A stretch of DNA of 64,000 nucleotides from an uncultured Erythrobacter sp. (GTDB taxonomy: Bacteria > Pseudomonadota > Alphaproteobacteria > Sphingomonadales > Sphingomonadaceae), in the NCBI GenBank assembly GCA_947488325.1, contig CANKYZ010000002.1, positions 62,001 to 126,000 on the forward strand. Reading direction: 5' to 3'. The notes below the pieces were generated by a model. The model saw only the letters and a list, made by a program, of their open reading frames with translations. It was not told where the DNA came from and searched no databases. Of this stretch, positions 40,501 to 50,633 are shown in pieces. Both the position numbers and the translations under genes were made by a program. How positions within the stretch are numbered: position 1 is the first letter of the stretch; each line of letters opens with the position of its first letter.

Positions 40501-40878
40501 TCGGTCAAGAACTCGGACAAACCTGTCATCGTTCCTGCGGTGAAGAACCTAATCGAACAAGGGTTCAGTGTTATCGCGACGTCGGGGACGCAAAGTTATC
40601 TTACTGAACAAGGTCTTGCTGTTGAACGCATCAATAAAGTTGCCGAAGGTCAGCCGCATATTGTCGATAGGATCATCGATGGAGAGGTCGCACTCATCTT
40701 CAATTCGACCGAAGGCTGGCAGTCGCTGCTCGATTCAAAATCGATCCGTGCAACGGCGCTGGAAAAGAAGGTGCCGTACTACACAACAGCAGCAGCATCT
40801 TGCGCTGCTGCTGCGGCGATTGCGGCAATAAAACCCACTCAACTTGAAGTCAGATCATTGCAGGACTATTATAGCTAA
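37555..40878 (+). CDS. carB: carbamoyl-phosphate synthase large subunit
   Basis: An 1107-residue CarB with two ATP-grasp halves. The first has [36 protein letters not shown] and [19 protein letters not shown]. The second repeats these as [34 protein letters not shown] and [18 protein letters not shown]. The C-terminal MGS-like allosteric domain ([18 protein letters not shown]) closes it. It makes carbamoyl phosphate from bicarbonate, ATP and the ammonia channelled from CarA. Full length. Confidence 0.98.
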   Translation: MPKRTDISSILVIGAGPIIIGQACEFDYSGTQAIKALKEEGYRVILVNSNPATIMTDPEFADATYIEPITPEIVAKIIAKEKPDALLPTMGGQTALNCALKLDEMGVLAEHGVEMIGAKADAIDKAENRQRFRDAMDSIGLESARSGVANTVDEAREILKRTGLPSIIRPSFTLGGTGGGIAYNKAEFEKIVRDGLDASPTSEVLIEESLLGWKEFEMEVVRDRADNCIIICSIENVDPMGVHTGDSITVAPALTLTDKEYQIMRNASIAVLREIGVETGGSNVQFAVNPDDGRLIVIEMNPRVSRSSALASKATGFPIARVAAKLAVGYTLDEILNEITGATPASFEPTIDYVVTKIPRFAFEKFKGAEASLSTAMKSVGEVMAIGRNFQESMQKALRGLETGLDGFNRVVDLEGVPRDAINAAISRRTPDRLLQVAQAFREGLSVEDVQNVTGYDPWFLRQIEEIIAAEVGVSKDGLPNDAAGLRRLKAMGFSDKRLATLAVRSVGVAGGMAETQAKRSGLLHDALQAMAGATSEDEVRELRRKLGVLPVFKRIDSCAAEFEAVTPYMYSTYEAPSFGELECEAEPTDRKKIVILGGGPNRIGQGIEFDYCCVHACFALAEQGFETIMVNCNPETVSTDYDTSDRLYFEPLTAEDVLEILRVEQQSGELVGVIVQFGGQTPLKLAQALEDEGIPILGTSPDAIDHAEDRERFAKLVDQLGLKQPENGIAYTRDEAAAVAARIGYPVLLRPSFVLGGRAMEIVDSEAQLDDYIKTAVNVSGESPVLVDQYLRDAIECDVDALCDGEEVRIAGVMQHIEEAGVHSGDSACTLPAYSLDAEIIAEMECQAEALARALGVRGLMNVQFAVKGDDVYLIEVNPRASRTVPFVAKALGQPVAKIASRVMAGEKLADFEPFKREFDYMAVKEAVFPFSRFPGADPVLTPEMKSTGEVMGIDTNFEAAFFKSQLAAGMTLPHEGTVFVSVKNSDKPVIVPAVKNLIEQGFSVIATSGTQSYLTEQGLAVERINKVAEGQPHIVDRIIDGEVALIFNSTEGWQSLLDSKSIRATALEKKVPYYTTAAASCAAAAAIAAIKPTQLEVRSLQDYYS

Positions 40879-40995
40879 CAATTCAGGTTATCTTTCCAGA
40901 TATTTTGACGGTTTGAGGCTGCCTCATGAGGAGCGGCCACGGTCGAAAATTCCGTAGTGGAATTTGGGAAGAGCGAAGCAAAAGAAAGAAACGGA

Positions 40996-41472
40996 ATGGC
41001 GACGATGGATAAGGTTCCGATGTTGGCGGAAGGCTATGAGAGTCTGATGACGGATCTCAAGGTATTGCGTGAGGAGCGTCCAAGGATCGTCGACGCGATC
41101 GAAGAAGCGCGCGCGCATGGAGATCTTTCGGAGAATGCCGAATATCACGCTGCAAAAGAGCGTCAGGGCCAAGTTGAAGCAATGATTGGCGATATTGAGG
41201 GCAAGGTTAGCCGAGCTCAAATCATCGACCCAGCGACGCTGACCGGTGATAAGGTCGTTTTCGGTTCGACAGTCACATTGCTGGACGATGATGACAAACC
41301 GATCAAGTACCAGATTGTTGGCGAAACAGAGGCGGATGCCGCTGCTGGCCGGATATCCTACAGCTCGCCGCTTGCGCGTGCGATGATTGGCAAACAGGTC
41401 GATGAAGAGATTGAATTGACAGTTCCATCGGGGGACAAGTTCTACCTTGTCCAAAAGATCGAATTCATCTGA
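40996..41472 (+). CDS. greA: transcript cleavage factor GreA
   Basis: A 158-residue GreA from ATG 40996 ([21 protein letters not shown]). The coiled-coil tip carries the acidic residues in [19 protein letters not shown], and the C-terminal FKBP-like domain has [20 protein letters not shown]. It rescues backtracked RNA polymerase. It lies 117 bases after carB; an upstream in-frame stretch from 40957 lacks conservation. Convergent with the next gene. Confidence 0.97.
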   Translation: MATMDKVPMLAEGYESLMTDLKVLREERPRIVDAIEEARAHGDLSENAEYHAAKERQGQVEAMIGDIEGKVSRAQIIDPATLTGDKVVFGSTVTLLDDDDKPIKYQIVGETEADAAAGRISYSSPLARAMIGKQVDEEIELTVPSGDKFYLVQKIEFI

Positions 41473-41506
41473 GGTTCGTTGGCAAACCCGTTCAGGTGAC
41501 AGGATT

Positions 41507-41995
41507 TCACCGGATCAGTTTTTCCATAGCAAAATTGTGGATAGCCACACCTTCGATCTCGAAGTCGCGCCGCTTTGTCACGGCATAACCGGCGCGTTCA
41601 AATGTGGACCGCGCCAACTCACTGGCTTCTGTGAATAGCCTGACCAATCCTGCCTCGCGAGCATGCTCTTCTGCGCGCGTTAGCAATTGGTCAGAAAGGC
41701 CTTTTCGGGTGTGATTCGGGTGGCAATAGAGCATGTCTAGATGGCCGTTTTCTCGCTCCGAATACTCCAGCAAGGCATAGGCCACGGGGATATCTTCGCA
41801 ATCAGTCGTCACAAAAATCGCATCGCCGTTGGACGCTCTATCAAGAAACCGCTCTGGTCCTGGGTGACGGGCTGCCCATGCATCCACCTGTGAAGGGGTA
41901 TAGCGGTGCGATCCCACGTGGCGAATTGCCGCCAAGGTCAGGTCTGCCAAACTGGCAACATCACTTTCGCGAAATGAACGGATTGCATAAGTCAT
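41507..41995 (-). CDS. GNAT-family N-acetyltransferase
   Basis: A 162-residue GNAT enzyme. The acetyl-CoA loop region is LDMLYCHPNHTRKGLSDQLL (R/Q-x-x-G-x-G/A variant), preceded by YALLEYSERENGHL and followed by EASELARSTFERAGYAVTKRRDF. The pattern GYAVTKRRDFE.EGV..HNFAM is seen in YafP/PhnO-like acetyltransferases. The acceptor substrate is unknown. Convergent with greA; DUF4170 gene upstream on the same strand. Confidence 0.85.
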   Translation of the reverse strand: MTYAIRSFRESDVASLADLTLAAIRHVGSHRYTPSQVDAWAARHPGPERFLDRASNGDAIFVTTDCEDIPVAYALLEYSERENGHLDMLYCHPNHTRKGLSDQLLTRAEEHAREAGLVRLFTEASELARSTFERAGYAVTKRRDFEIEGVAIHNFAMEKLIR

Positions 41996-42016
41996 GCTGG
42001 GCTAACGCCGCATGGC

Positions 42017-42247
42017 TTAGCCCTCGGGCGTCAGCAATTTGTGAATATGCACAACCACATATTTCATTTCTGCATCGTCCACAGTGCGTTGTGCCTGGGC
42101 GCGCCATGCATCGACCGCATCATCATGCGAGGTGTAGATGCCCACGACGTGTAGGCTTTCGGGATCTTGAAACTTATGACCGCGTGGGTCAGTGACGCGT
42201 CCGCCCATAACGAGATGCAGGCGCTGTTCTGTGGTGGTTTCTTGCAT
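42017..42247 (-). CDS. DUF4170 family protein
   Basis: A 76-residue protein matching the DUF4170 pattern: LHLVMGGRVTDPRGHKFQDP, LHVVGIYTSHDDAVDAWRA and the end DDAEMKYVVVHIHKLLTP. The family is small and largely alphaproteobacterial; its role is unknown. It precedes the GNAT gene by 21 bases on the same strand. Confidence 0.88.
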   Translation of the reverse strand: MQETTTEQRLHLVMGGRVTDPRGHKFQDPESLHVVGIYTSHDDAVDAWRAQAQRTVDDAEMKYVVVHIHKLLTPEG

Positions 42248-42368
42248 TGGTGTGGTCCCCAGAGTGCTAAGCCCGATGCGGGCTAGAATGCGCGCCGTTT
42301 AACGCAACTCGCGGCGTTGACAAGCCGATGAGGCGATTGATTTAGACCAAAACGACTTAGTTGGTAAC

Positions 42369-42944
42369 TCAGTCTGTTAGATCGCGCACCACACGCTCTG
42401 CACGGCGCCGCGTTTTGCGGGTAACTGCGCGGGTTTTATCGACAACTGTGCCTGCGACATATCCAGCTTCACGTCGCAATTTGCGTGCCTTTGCGGTGGC
42501 GTTGTCGCCAAAATCTTCTGCAACGTCTTTGCCAGTCCGAGCGCCATCCATCGCTTCATCGATCAATTTGAGGCCGTAAGCAACGACCGCATCAGCCACC
42601 AATGATCCAAAAGCTGACCCGCGTTTCTTCGCAGCGTTGCTGACACCTTTTGCTGCGCCAGAAGCAGCGCCACCAACCGCATTGACCGCTCCTGTGGCTG
42701 CGCCTTTAGCAGCCCGGCGACCCGGTGCTGTCATCAAGCCTATCAACAATCCCACCGCGATTGCGCCGCCTAGAACCTTTAGTGGGTTCTGCTTCACATA
42801 TTCCGTCGTCGCCTCTGCGGCTTCCTGCGCCTGGTCTGCTAGAGTTCGCTCTGCAAGTCGGCGCTCGCTTGCTTCAATCTTGGTGCGCAGCTCGTCGCGC
42901 TTGACTTCGGCCTTGTTTAAGGGGGTGAGTTCACTGCTCATCAT
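42369..42944 (-). CDS. ElaB/YqjD/DUF883-like envelope protein
   Basis: A 191-residue protein with a helical, charged N-terminus, a Gly-rich membrane stretch YVKQNPLKVLGGAIAVGLLIGLMTAPGRR typical of the ElaB/YqjD (DUF883) class, an Ala/Gly/Lys repeat-like region and a very basic end (KTRRRAERVVRD). YqjD-class proteins sit in the inner membrane and bind ribosomes in stationary phase; that role is not shown here. Overlaps the following upstream gene by 14 bases and belongs to a four-gene run with similar small membrane proteins. Confidence 0.75.
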   Translation of the reverse strand: MMSSELTPLNKAEVKRDELRTKIEASERRLAERTLADQAQEAAEATTEYVKQNPLKVLGGAIAVGLLIGLMTAPGRRAAKGAATGAVNAVGGAASGAAKGVSNAAKKRGSAFGSLVADAVVAYGLKLIDEAMDGARTGKDVAEDFGDNATAKARKLRREAGYVAGTVVDKTRAVTRKTRRRAERVVRDLTD

Positions 42945-43320
42945 GGTCTCCGAAGGTGGTGAGGTCGGCAGGGTTTTCTGATTCGGCGTCCTGTTCCGGC
43001 TCGTGTTCTTCTTCGGTCAAGTCTGCCTCGACATCAGGCACCTCGACCAAACCCAGTATTTCAAAGATTGGTTCTCGCACCAGCCACAGCAGGACTACCC
43101 CAATCAGTGCAGCGATCACACCGCCGGGTTTGTCAGCTGAATGTGCCTTGGCTATTTCGAACACATCCTTTGCCCCGTCGCCTATGCGCCCGCCGACTCG
43201 GTCCGCCACACCCTTTGCCGAAAAGTTGCCCTTGGCATGGGCGATATCAGACATCAGGACTGCACGCGCGCTGTCACGCAATTGCCGATCTTCAAGGAAG
43301 CTTGGATCGAGCTTTGTCAT
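42931..43320 (-). CDS. small membrane protein in stress/envelope cluster
   Basis: A 129-residue protein starting MTKLDPSFLEDRQLRDSARA. One membrane helix (GGVIAALIGVVLLWLVREPIFEILG) is followed by a strongly acidic tail rich in Glu and Asp. It overlaps its neighbours on both sides (14 and 4 bases), so the run 43787-42369 is translationally coupled. Function unknown; the pairing with a DUF883 protein and a holin-like protein suggests a membrane or stress role. Confidence 0.7.
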   Translation of the reverse strand: MTKLDPSFLEDRQLRDSARAVLMSDIAHAKGNFSAKGVADRVGGRIGDGAKDVFEIAKAHSADKPGGVIAALIGVVLLWLVREPIFEILGLVEVPDVEADLTEEEHEPEQDAESENPADLTTFGDHDEQ

Positions 43321-43787
43321 GGGTCCTCTGCCTCAACAGATGGGGCAAACATTGCCGAAATCATCTTACCGCGCTGGATCGCGATGAAGATCAAGAATCC
43401 GACAATCAACAGCAGCACGCTCACTACAATCGCAATCGCCCCCCAAATTGTGACCAAAGGCGCGAGAGCGATCACCAACCCGACCGCAAGAGCAAGAAAG
43501 GCGATGTTGAGCAAGATCAGCCCCAGAATGACGCATGCGACGGCAATGCCTACCGACTTTCCAACCAACGCGGCACGGTTTTTTTGGAAGGCTAGTTCTG
43601 CTTGCGCATAATTGCGCCCGCCATCGATGAGCGCAGCGGCTTCTTCGAACAAAGACTCGTCGAAATCGGGGGCAGCAGAAGTGCCCTTCGACGCATCACC
43701 AGAAGATGCGGGGCTGATGTCGCCCAAAGCAGCCGTCGCGGCATCATCAGCGTGCCCCGCGCCCGGCTGCCGGTCTTCATCATTCAT
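43317..43787 (-). CDS. phage holin-like / DUF1469 family membrane protein
   Basis: A 156-residue protein. The N-terminal 60 residues are low-complexity and acidic; the C-terminal half has two membrane helices (VGIAVACVILGLILLNIAFLALA and IWGAIAIVVSVLLLIVGFLIF) with an amphipathic helix before them, the arrangement of the phage-holin superfamily III / DUF1469 (YqjE-like). In enterobacteria YqjE lies beside YqjD, and here too a DUF883-like gene is two genes away. Stop overlaps the next gene by 4 bases. Confidence 0.75.
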   Translation of the reverse strand: MNDEDRQPGAGHADDAATAALGDISPASSGDASKGTSAAPDFDESLFEEAAALIDGGRNYAQAELAFQKNRAALVGKSVGIAVACVILGLILLNIAFLALAVGLVIALAPLVTIWGAIAIVVSVLLLIVGFLIFIAIQRGKMISAMFAPSVEAEDP

Positions 43788-43836
43788 GCACAGGTCCCCG
43801 ATCTAATTGCGCACTATGCGTCTAGCATCGGAACGC

Positions 43837-44445
43837 TTAATCGCGCGATCCGCGAAACAAGCGAGCGATCAAAAAGCCAGCGACTGCCGCAATGCCAACA
43901 GCAACTGCTGGGCTTTTGCGGACCATTTCACGGGCATCATCGCCAAGTTCTTCGACACTCTTTGCCTCGAGTTTAGCCGATGTTTCGGCAAGCGTACGTG
44001 AAGCAGAACGAGCATAATCACCATATTGTTCGCCCAGGCGCTCATCAATCTGTTCAGCAGTATCGCCGACAACTTTGCCGATCGACGCGATGGCATCGCT
44101 TGCAGCAGATTTGCCTTCGACCGCTAGTTCGCCTGCGCGGCCCTTTGCCTTTTCGCCGTAAACCTTGGCATCTTTCATCAAATCATCTCCTCGGCTCTTG
44201 GCCTGTTCGCGGTAATCGCCCGCGCGGTTTCCAGCTTCAGCACGCAGCGCGACGGCGCCAGCCTTTGCCTCTTCAAGGGCCGCATTAAAGCGACTTTTCG
44301 CCTCTACAGCACCAGAAGCGGCATCCGCAGACTTGGCAGTTGCCCCGGTTTTCTTCGGCGCTGCCTTCTTGGCACGCGTGGGTTTAGCGGCCGCCTTAGT
44401 CGCCGTACGCTTTGTGGTTGTTTTCGTGGTTTTAGTTTCAGCCAT
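43837..44445 (-). CDS. Lys/Ala-rich, DUF883-like stress protein
   Basis: A 202-residue protein from ATG 44445 (MAETKTTKTTTKRTATKAAA). The first 45 residues are a basic Lys/Thr/Ala-rich tail that resembles histone-H1-like proteins; the middle is a long helical region (KSRGDDLMKDAKVYGEKAKG) and the end is a membrane anchor of the ElaB/YqjD type (VRKSPAVAVGIAAVAGFLIARLFRG). A longer frame upstream to 44634 is not convincing. First of the minus-strand envelope cluster; divergent from eno. Confidence 0.78.
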   Translation of the reverse strand: MAETKTTKTTTKRTATKAAAKPTRAKKAAPKKTGATAKSADAASGAVEAKSRFNAALEEAKAGAVALRAEAGNRAGDYREQAKSRGDDLMKDAKVYGEKAKGRAGELAVEGKSAASDAIASIGKVVGDTAEQIDERLGEQYGDYARSASRTLAETSAKLEAKSVEELGDDAREMVRKSPAVAVGIAAVAGFLIARLFRGSRD

Positions 44446-44447
44446 GA

Positions 44448-45926
<1,479 letters not shown>

Positions 45927-45969
45927 CAACGCAGGTCGGGGCCTGACACGAGGCGTCAGATCGGACTTG

Positions 45970-46563
45970 TCAGGTGGGGCCCGCCGGAGTGGCAAAATAC
46001 CCGTCCATCGCGGCAAGCCCACGGTCAGTCAGACGCACCATGACTCGGCGCTGATCTTCGGGGTCGTGCTCACGCAGGACTAGGTCATTGTCGGCCAAGA
46101 CGCCAAGCCAGCGCAGCCCGGTTGTGGGCGGTGCTGCGGATCCGATACAGGCACTGGAAACAGAGACGGGTTTTCCTTCGGCATGCGCGATATAGAGGTC
46201 GAGCATGATATCCCATGCAGGTTCGCCAAACAGTTCTGCATTGCCAAACAGTGCGGTTCGCCTGCGCCGATTGGCATAAGCTTGCCGTGCAGCATCAGCA
46301 TGAGCCGCGCGTATTTGAATTGAATTATCGAAACCCAATTTGCTTTGCGTCGCTATCGAGGATTGCGACCGTATCGTGGTGCCGATGGCGCTGGCGGGGT
46401 TAAACAATTCTCGAGGCAGGGATATGCCAGCGCGGCGAAGCTCACTGGCTATTGATGATAGTTGGTCAGCCAAAAGGTCAAAATTTATGCCTGACCCACT
46501 CAGGCTTTGCGGTTCACGGATACTTATTTCAGCGAGCAATTGGCCGTCTTTCAGCTCATTCAT
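45970..46563 (-). CDS. MarR-family-like winged-helix regulator
   Basis: A 197-residue protein. The second half (residues about 105-190) carries a winged helix: AWDIMLDLYIAHAEGKPVSV, SAAPPTTGLRWLGVLADNDL and a wing EDQRRVMVRLTDRGLAAMDGYF. The order of helices and the RR-V-V-LT-RG wing match MarR-type dimers. The N-terminal half (SGSGINFDLLADQLSSIASE) is not recognised. A 10-bp inverted repeat (46645-46654 with 46694-46703) lies 80-140 bases upstream as a possible operator. Target genes are unknown; convergent with eno. Confidence 0.75.
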   Translation of the reverse strand: MNELKDGQLLAEISIREPQSLSGSGINFDLLADQLSSIASELRRAGISLPRELFNPASAIGTTIRSQSSIATQSKLGFDNSIQIRAAHADAARQAYANRRRRTALFGNAELFGEPAWDIMLDLYIAHAEGKPVSVSSACIGSAAPPTTGLRWLGVLADNDLVLREHDPEDQRRVMVRLTDRGLAAMDGYFATPAGPT

Positions 46564-46867
46564 GCAGGCCTCGTTTGACTTGAAGGTCTTGCCCGAGCTT
46601 CAATGGCGAGATCACCCGCAGCGGGCACAGAGCGATCACGCATTCTTGGCGCAAAACTACTTTGCTTGACACTTCATTCAACAGATTGCTGCGTTGCGCC
46701 AAGACGGTCTCCGTTTAGAGAATCCGCCATGATGGCTGACCAAAAGATCACTGGTTCCCCAAGACATTTGTTAGGCGAAACATAGCCGCCTGGACATTAC
46801 GGGAAAGCGCTTATGCCAGGGCAACGATCTTTAGAGATATGGAAAAGTATGATCGAACGATAAGGTT
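46564..46867. other. 304-base intergenic stretch with a 10-bp inverted repeat
   Basis: No gene is supported here. It holds a perfect inverted repeat CTTGGCGCAA (46645-46654) and TTGCGCCAAG (46694-46703) around a TTGACA. The repeat spans a possible promoter and could be the operator of the MarR-like regulator, or a site for an unlinked factor. The remainder shows nothing recognisable. Confidence 0.4.
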
Positions 46868-47095
46868 TTAGTGTGTCACTCTGGGCTCATCGCAGATTGC
46901 GATTTGTCCAGTATCGAGCTTTACCAGTCGCGACTGACCGATCGTTTCCAGGTTTCCGGTCAATTGTTCGATCGCCGCGTTTACGTGAATTGCGGCGATT
47001 CCAGCGCCCAATCCATCAAGCTTACGCAAAGTGGTTTCCAACGCCCGCCGGCATTCCAAAATTTCTAACGTCTCACCCATTGTTAGTTTCGTCAC
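46868..47095 (-). CDS. small protein of unknown function
   Basis: A 75-residue frame from GTG 47095 (an ATG at 47080 is alternative). It is helical and charged (ETLEILECRRALETTLRKLD, NAAIEQLTGNLETIG) with no membrane segment or known motif. It is downstream of ribH on the same strand. Coding-like composition and an even spread of residues favour a real gene, but no homologous family is recognised, so this call is tentative. Confidence 0.45.
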   Translation of the reverse strand: MTKLTMGETLEILECRRALETTLRKLDGLGAGIAAIHVNAAIEQLTGNLETIGQSRLVKLDTGQIAICDEPRVTH

Positions 47096-47256
47096 GCGGC
47101 TACCCTGTCCAGTGCGACCCGGTTTCTAGGAGAATTTGGCTTCTGGAGAGACTGATAGGCGGGGCTTATGAAGAACTGTATCCGGGAAACCACCTAGTTC
47201 TAACTCTAATCTGGGGCGTTCGGTCGCACAATTAAGGGAAGCGACGCTCCGAGGAC

Positions 47257-47679
47257 CTACCTACTATACCTTTCGGTCAGTTTAAGCAGGGCAATTGCAG
47301 CTTTCGCAGCTTCACCACCTTTGTCCTTTTGCCCTGGATCAGCCCGAACAAGCGCTTGCGATTCGTTTTCAACTGTCAGGATCCCATTGCCGATAGGGAT
47401 ACCATCCATTGTCAGCGCCATGATTGCCCGGGCGCTTTCACCAGCGACGATTTCAAAGTGATACGTCTCACCGCGAATGACGACGCCGATTGCGACGAAA
47501 CCATCATATTCACCGCTTTCAGCGGCAAGAGCGATTGCCCCTGGAATTTCCAATGCTCCGGGCACTGTCAGCACCTCGGCCTCGTTACCGGAGGTTTCGA
47601 TAGCGGTTCTGGCGCCAGAGATTAGCATGTCGTTGAACGAGTCATAAAAACGCGCTTCGACGATAAGGAACTTGGCCAT
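47257..47679 (-). CDS. ribH: 6,7-dimethyl-8-ribityllumazine synthase
   Basis: A 140-residue lumazine synthase. It has the start [41 protein letters not shown], the phosphate-binding region [23 protein letters not shown] and [21 protein letters not shown], with the catalytic His in the sequence ETYHFE. It makes the lumazine precursor of riboflavin. It lies 5 bases after ribB, so the two enzymes whose product and substrate meet are co-expressed. Confidence 0.95.
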   Translation of the reverse strand: MAKFLIVEARFYDSFNDMLISGARTAIETSGNEAEVLTVPGALEIPGAIALAAESGEYDGFVAIGVVIRGETYHFEIVAGESARAIMALTMDGIPIGNGILTVENESQALVRADPGQKDKGGEAAKAAIALLKLTERYSR

Positions 47680-47684
47680 CTGGG

Positions 47685-48935
47685 TTACTCCGGAATTTCT
47701 TGATGATCGGTGATCGTGATACCGTATCCGCCGAGAGCGACAAGATCTGGACGCGAATTGGATAGCAGCACCATTTCATGCACGCCGAGATCGGCGAGGA
47801 TTTGTGAACCGATACCAATGTTGCGAATTTCTTCGTCTTGCGTCCATTCGCCGCTCGATCCTACGCGCTGGGTCAGGATGACGATGATCCCTGAGCCATG
47901 ATCGCCAATCGCGCCCATTGCGCGTTGCAATGTGCGCTTTCGCGGTCCCGGCGAGCCAAGAATATCATCGAAAACCGAGATTGGGTGGACGCGGGCCAGG
48001 GTGGATTCCCCCGGTGTTACATGTCCCTTTTGCAGAACATAAGCTTCGCTATTAGCAACCCGGTCACGATAGGTGACTAGGCGCCATTGTCCGCCATAAT
48101 CGCTTTCAAAACTGCGTTCACTCAGCCGTTCGACCAAGTGATCATTGCGCATCCGGTACGCAATCAGATCGCGGATTGTGCCGATCTTTAAGTCATGTTT
48201 CCGTGCGAATGTGACGAGGTCTTCGAGCCGAGCCATCGTCCCGTCCTCATTCATAATCTCGCAAATGACACCGCTGGGATTGAGCCCCGCAAGGCGAGAA
48301 ATATCCACGGCAGCTTCGGTATGTCCTGCCCGAACCAAGGTTCCTCCATCGCGCGCGGTTAGCGGGAAGATATGGCCTGGTGTGACGATATCGTCCGCGC
48401 CTTTGGTGGCATCGATTGCGACAGAGATCGTGCGTGCGCGGTCGGCTGCAGAAATCCCTGTGGTCACGCCATCTTTTGCCTCTATCGAGGTGGTGAAGGC
48501 GGTCTGCATGCTTTCTTTATTGTTGCGGCTCATCGGTTCCAGCCCGAGCTGATCGACCCGTCCCTTGTCCAGAGCGAGGCAAATCAGGCCGCGACCATGG
48601 GTGGCCATGAAATTCACGGCTGATGGGGTCGCCATTTGCGCAGGTATAATAAGATCGCCTTCATTCTCGCGATCCTCGTCATCAACCAGGATATACATCT
48701 TGCCATTCCGGGCCTCGTCGATGATTTCCTCGATCCCAACAAGAACCGGTTTGTCATCATTGGCATCAAGAAACGCTTCAAGTTTAGCGAGAGTTTCTGC
48801 GGTGGGGTTCCAGTCAGCCTCCGCAGCATCGCGCAAAGTGTTCGCATGGAGACCAGCAGCGCGGGCCAGTCCGGCTTTAGTCATTTCACTCGATGTGACG
48901 AGATCGCGAACGCGTGTGATGATTGATGTGCTCAT
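47685..48935 (-). CDS. ribB: 3,4-dihydroxy-2-butanone-4-phosphate synthase with N-terminal HTH and degenerate GTP cyclohydrolase II domain
   Basis: A 416-residue protein in three parts. Residues 1-58 are a helix-turn-helix of Xre/Cro type ([20 protein letters not shown]). Residues about 64-270 are RibB, with the metal/substrate motif [11 protein letters not shown] at 85-95, and GHTEAAVD with the catalytic His. Residues about 275-416 resemble the GTP cyclohydrolase II half of RibBA, but the zinc-binding cysteines of active RibA are absent. Hence RibB is likely active and the last domain not. ATG 48935 is chosen; two earlier codons are open. A palindrome covers its promoter (48947-48964), which suggests self-regulation. 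Confidence 0.92.
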   Translation of the reverse strand: MSTSIITRVRDLVTSSEMTKAGLARAAGLHANTLRDAAEADWNPTAETLAKLEAFLDANDDKPVLVGIEEIIDEARNGKMYILVDDEDRENEGDLIIPAQMATPSAVNFMATHGRGLICLALDKGRVDQLGLEPMSRNNKESMQTAFTTSIEAKDGVTTGISAADRARTISVAIDATKGADDIVTPGHIFPLTARDGGTLVRAGHTEAAVDISRLAGLNPSGVICEIMNEDGTMARLEDLVTFARKHDLKIGTIRDLIAYRMRNDHLVERLSERSFESDYGGQWRLVTYRDRVANSEAYVLQKGHVTPGESTLARVHPISVFDDILGSPGPRKRTLQRAMGAIGDHGSGIIVILTQRVGSSGEWTQDEEIRNIGIGSQILADLGVHEMVLLSNSRPDLVALGGYGITITDHQEIPE

Positions 48936-48946
48936 ACACACTCAAT

Positions 48947-48964
48947 ATCACATTAAGGTGTGAT
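48947..48964 (-). promoter_or_regulatory. palindrome ATCACA-N6-TGTGAT at the ribB promoter
   Basis: A perfect inverted repeat of 6 bases with a 6-base spacer lies 12 bases upstream of the ribB start. Extra TGTGAT half-sites occur at 48979-48984 and, inside the coding region, at 48915-48920. A -35/-10-like pair (TTGCCA, TATTGA) overlaps it. It is a natural target for the HTH at the RibB N-terminus. No FMN riboswitch fold was recognised upstream. Confidence 0.6.
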
Positions 48965-49048
48965 GGCAAGTTAATGAATGTGATAATGCGTTTGTTGGGA
49001 GTGGCACGCGATCATCCCGCGCCGGTCGTTTGGTAACGGTATCGTCGA

Positions 49049-49093
49049 TGGTGGACGCACTAGGGTTCGAACCTAGGACCCGCTGATTAAGAG
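49049..49093 (-). other. 3' fragment of tRNA-Lys(CUU): island attachment-site scar
   Basis: On the minus strand the sequence from the anticodon loop CTCTTAA through the T arm (CCTAGGTTCGAACCCTAG) to TGCGTCC-A-CCA is a normal tRNA-Lys 3' half. The 5' half is missing: no acceptor strand GGACGCA, D arm or matching anticodon 5' strand is present to the right. This is the pattern left when an element integrates into a tRNA gene, with the intact tRNA at the other end of the island. Accessory genes begin immediately after. Confidence 0.75.
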
Positions 49094-49654
49094 TGCGGCT
49101 TAAGCTCTTGTTATATTGATGCAAATTGTCTCATTTCGATCATATATCATATTCTTGGGATCCGCAGGTCGTCGCAGGCTCTTTCAGGTCCAAGCGGGCA
49201 AGTTCAGGCGTCTGTGCCCCCAATGGGACCCAGCGCGAGACACGAACTTTATTGAAACTCAATTTTCCAGAAAATGTCGCGCAGCAGTTGGTGCGACGTG
49301 TTGATCAGAATGTCGGTCCAAAGGGCCGGGCGGGTCGACTGGTTCACCATATCAAGTTGCATATGCCGCGTCAGGTCCATTCCTTCAGACAACTAAGAAT
49401 CCTTAGGTGGCTGCGAAAGACGAGGTTAGCGGTTTCATACATGAGCATGCGAGAGTGGGTAATTCAGACCGCAACTGGCTTCAGGCAAGTTCGGAAGAAT
49501 CGCCATTTCTTCTTCTAGTTGTATTGCGCAAGGGGTTGAGAGAAGTTTTGACTGAATACAAATCTGTTTGGAGCTATAGACTATGCAGATAAGTTAGTTA
49601 AACTCAGTTCACACTGTGCCTGGATTGCACGGAAATGTCGGGGGGCGACTCAAC
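49094..49654. other. gene-poor island edge, about 560 bases
   Basis: No convincing coding sequence is seen on either strand. Short open frames (for example 49126-49518) have no recognisable motif, no clear start signal and a composition unlike neighbouring genes. The stretch may hold decayed element DNA, the attachment-site arm-binding region, and the promoter for the secreted protein that starts at 49655. Confidence 0.5.
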
Positions 49655-50608
49655 ATGAATAGTTTGCGAAAATGCCTTATTTTGTTCGGTGTCTTATCGT
49701 TTTCTAGCTCAGCGCTTGCGCAAGAAGGCGCAGAAGCAGAGGCTGAAGAAGCGGCAGTAAGTGAATGTCCAGATATTCCTTACACGGTAGGTGAGCAGGT
49801 TGAGTCCGTCGAGCTGTCAGCTCGTTTCGGAGGCAGCGCGCTGAACGAGCTGGTGAAGCTTCCAAACTTGAGAGCCTACGGTGGTCAAAAGACAGTCCGA
49901 AGTGCATTTGCAGGCATGCGCCAGCAGGCAATGAACGCGGTGATGAGAGTCTACGGTTGCATGATAGCAGAGGAGCTGGCGAAACAAGCACCGGACGACT
50001 TAGATGAGCAAGTTATGCAGCTGAACGCGGGCTTGACCAGCCTTCGCCTGCAAATGGCAATTTTGGCGGGCTGGGCTGATTTTAGTGCCTCGGAGAAGTT
50101 TGAAATTTCCGAAAGAATTGGAGCGAGGACCACTCGCGAATCTGACGCTGGAACCATTGATCCCGCGATTTTGGACGCTGCGATTGGGGGGCTAAGAACT
50201 GACGAGTTGTTCATCTCGGTTGTGACGCGTCAACGTTGGTTGGGATTAGACTTTGCCGGCGTGATTGATGTTCAGGGATGCGAGACAATCGTTCGTGCAG
50301 CGATCTCCGATGGATCTTCTTCGTTGCAGCGAAGCTTGGCAGATGTGCAGCAGATACTTTTGAACCATCTCGACGCTGGAGTAGCGCCAAATGTGGCTCT
50401 GTCAGAATTGGCTCTCACCATGGCGGATAATCCGGCAGGGCAAACAACAGTGTCCAATGCTGCTTTGACCTCATGCACTCAAACGGCTGAAAGCTCGGAT
50501 ATAAACTTGAACGAGATCACGGCCCTGATTGATCTCGATGCGAACGCCGATGTTGACGATGAAACTGGCAGCGAAACCGAAAACTCGGAGATCGAAAACG
50601 AAGGTTAA
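49655..50608 (+). CDS. secreted/periplasmic protein of unknown function, partner of OmpA-like lipoprotein
   Basis: A 317-residue protein from ATG 49655 (GGGGG upstream) with a signal peptide ending SSSALAQ. The mature part is helical and rich in Ala, Glu and Leu; three Cys are visible (SECPDIP, VYGCMIAEE, QGCETIV) plus one near the end (TSCTQ). The C-terminus is a highly acidic tail (DANADVDDETGSETENSEIE). It lies 25 bases before an OmpA-family lipoprotein. I do not recognise the family. Both are probably island cargo. Confidence 0.75.
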   Translation: MNSLRKCLILFGVLSFSSSALAQEGAEAEAEEAAVSECPDIPYTVGEQVESVELSARFGGSALNELVKLPNLRAYGGQKTVRSAFAGMRQQAMNAVMRVYGCMIAEELAKQAPDDLDEQVMQLNAGLTSLRLQMAILAGWADFSASEKFEISERIGARTTRESDAGTIDPAILDAAIGGLRTDELFISVVTRQRWLGLDFAGVIDVQGCETIVRAAISDGSSSLQRSLADVQQILLNHLDAGVAPNVALSELALTMADNPAGQTTVSNAALTSCTQTAESSDINLNEITALIDLDANADVDDETGSETENSEIENEG

Positions 50609-50633
50609 GTCAAGCTTGAAATAGGGGGATTCG

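Noticed and set aside
48942..49040. FMN riboswitch before ribB
   Set aside because: No conserved RFN boxes or multi-helix fold were recognised; a palindrome that overlaps the promoter is a better explanation.
49049..49125. An intact tRNA-Lys gene
   Set aside because: The 5' acceptor strand, D arm and 5' side of the anticodon stem are absent; only the 3' half matches.
49126..49518. Open frame of 130 codons in the island edge
   Set aside because: No motif, no start signal, low coding appearance, and it overlaps probable att arm DNA.
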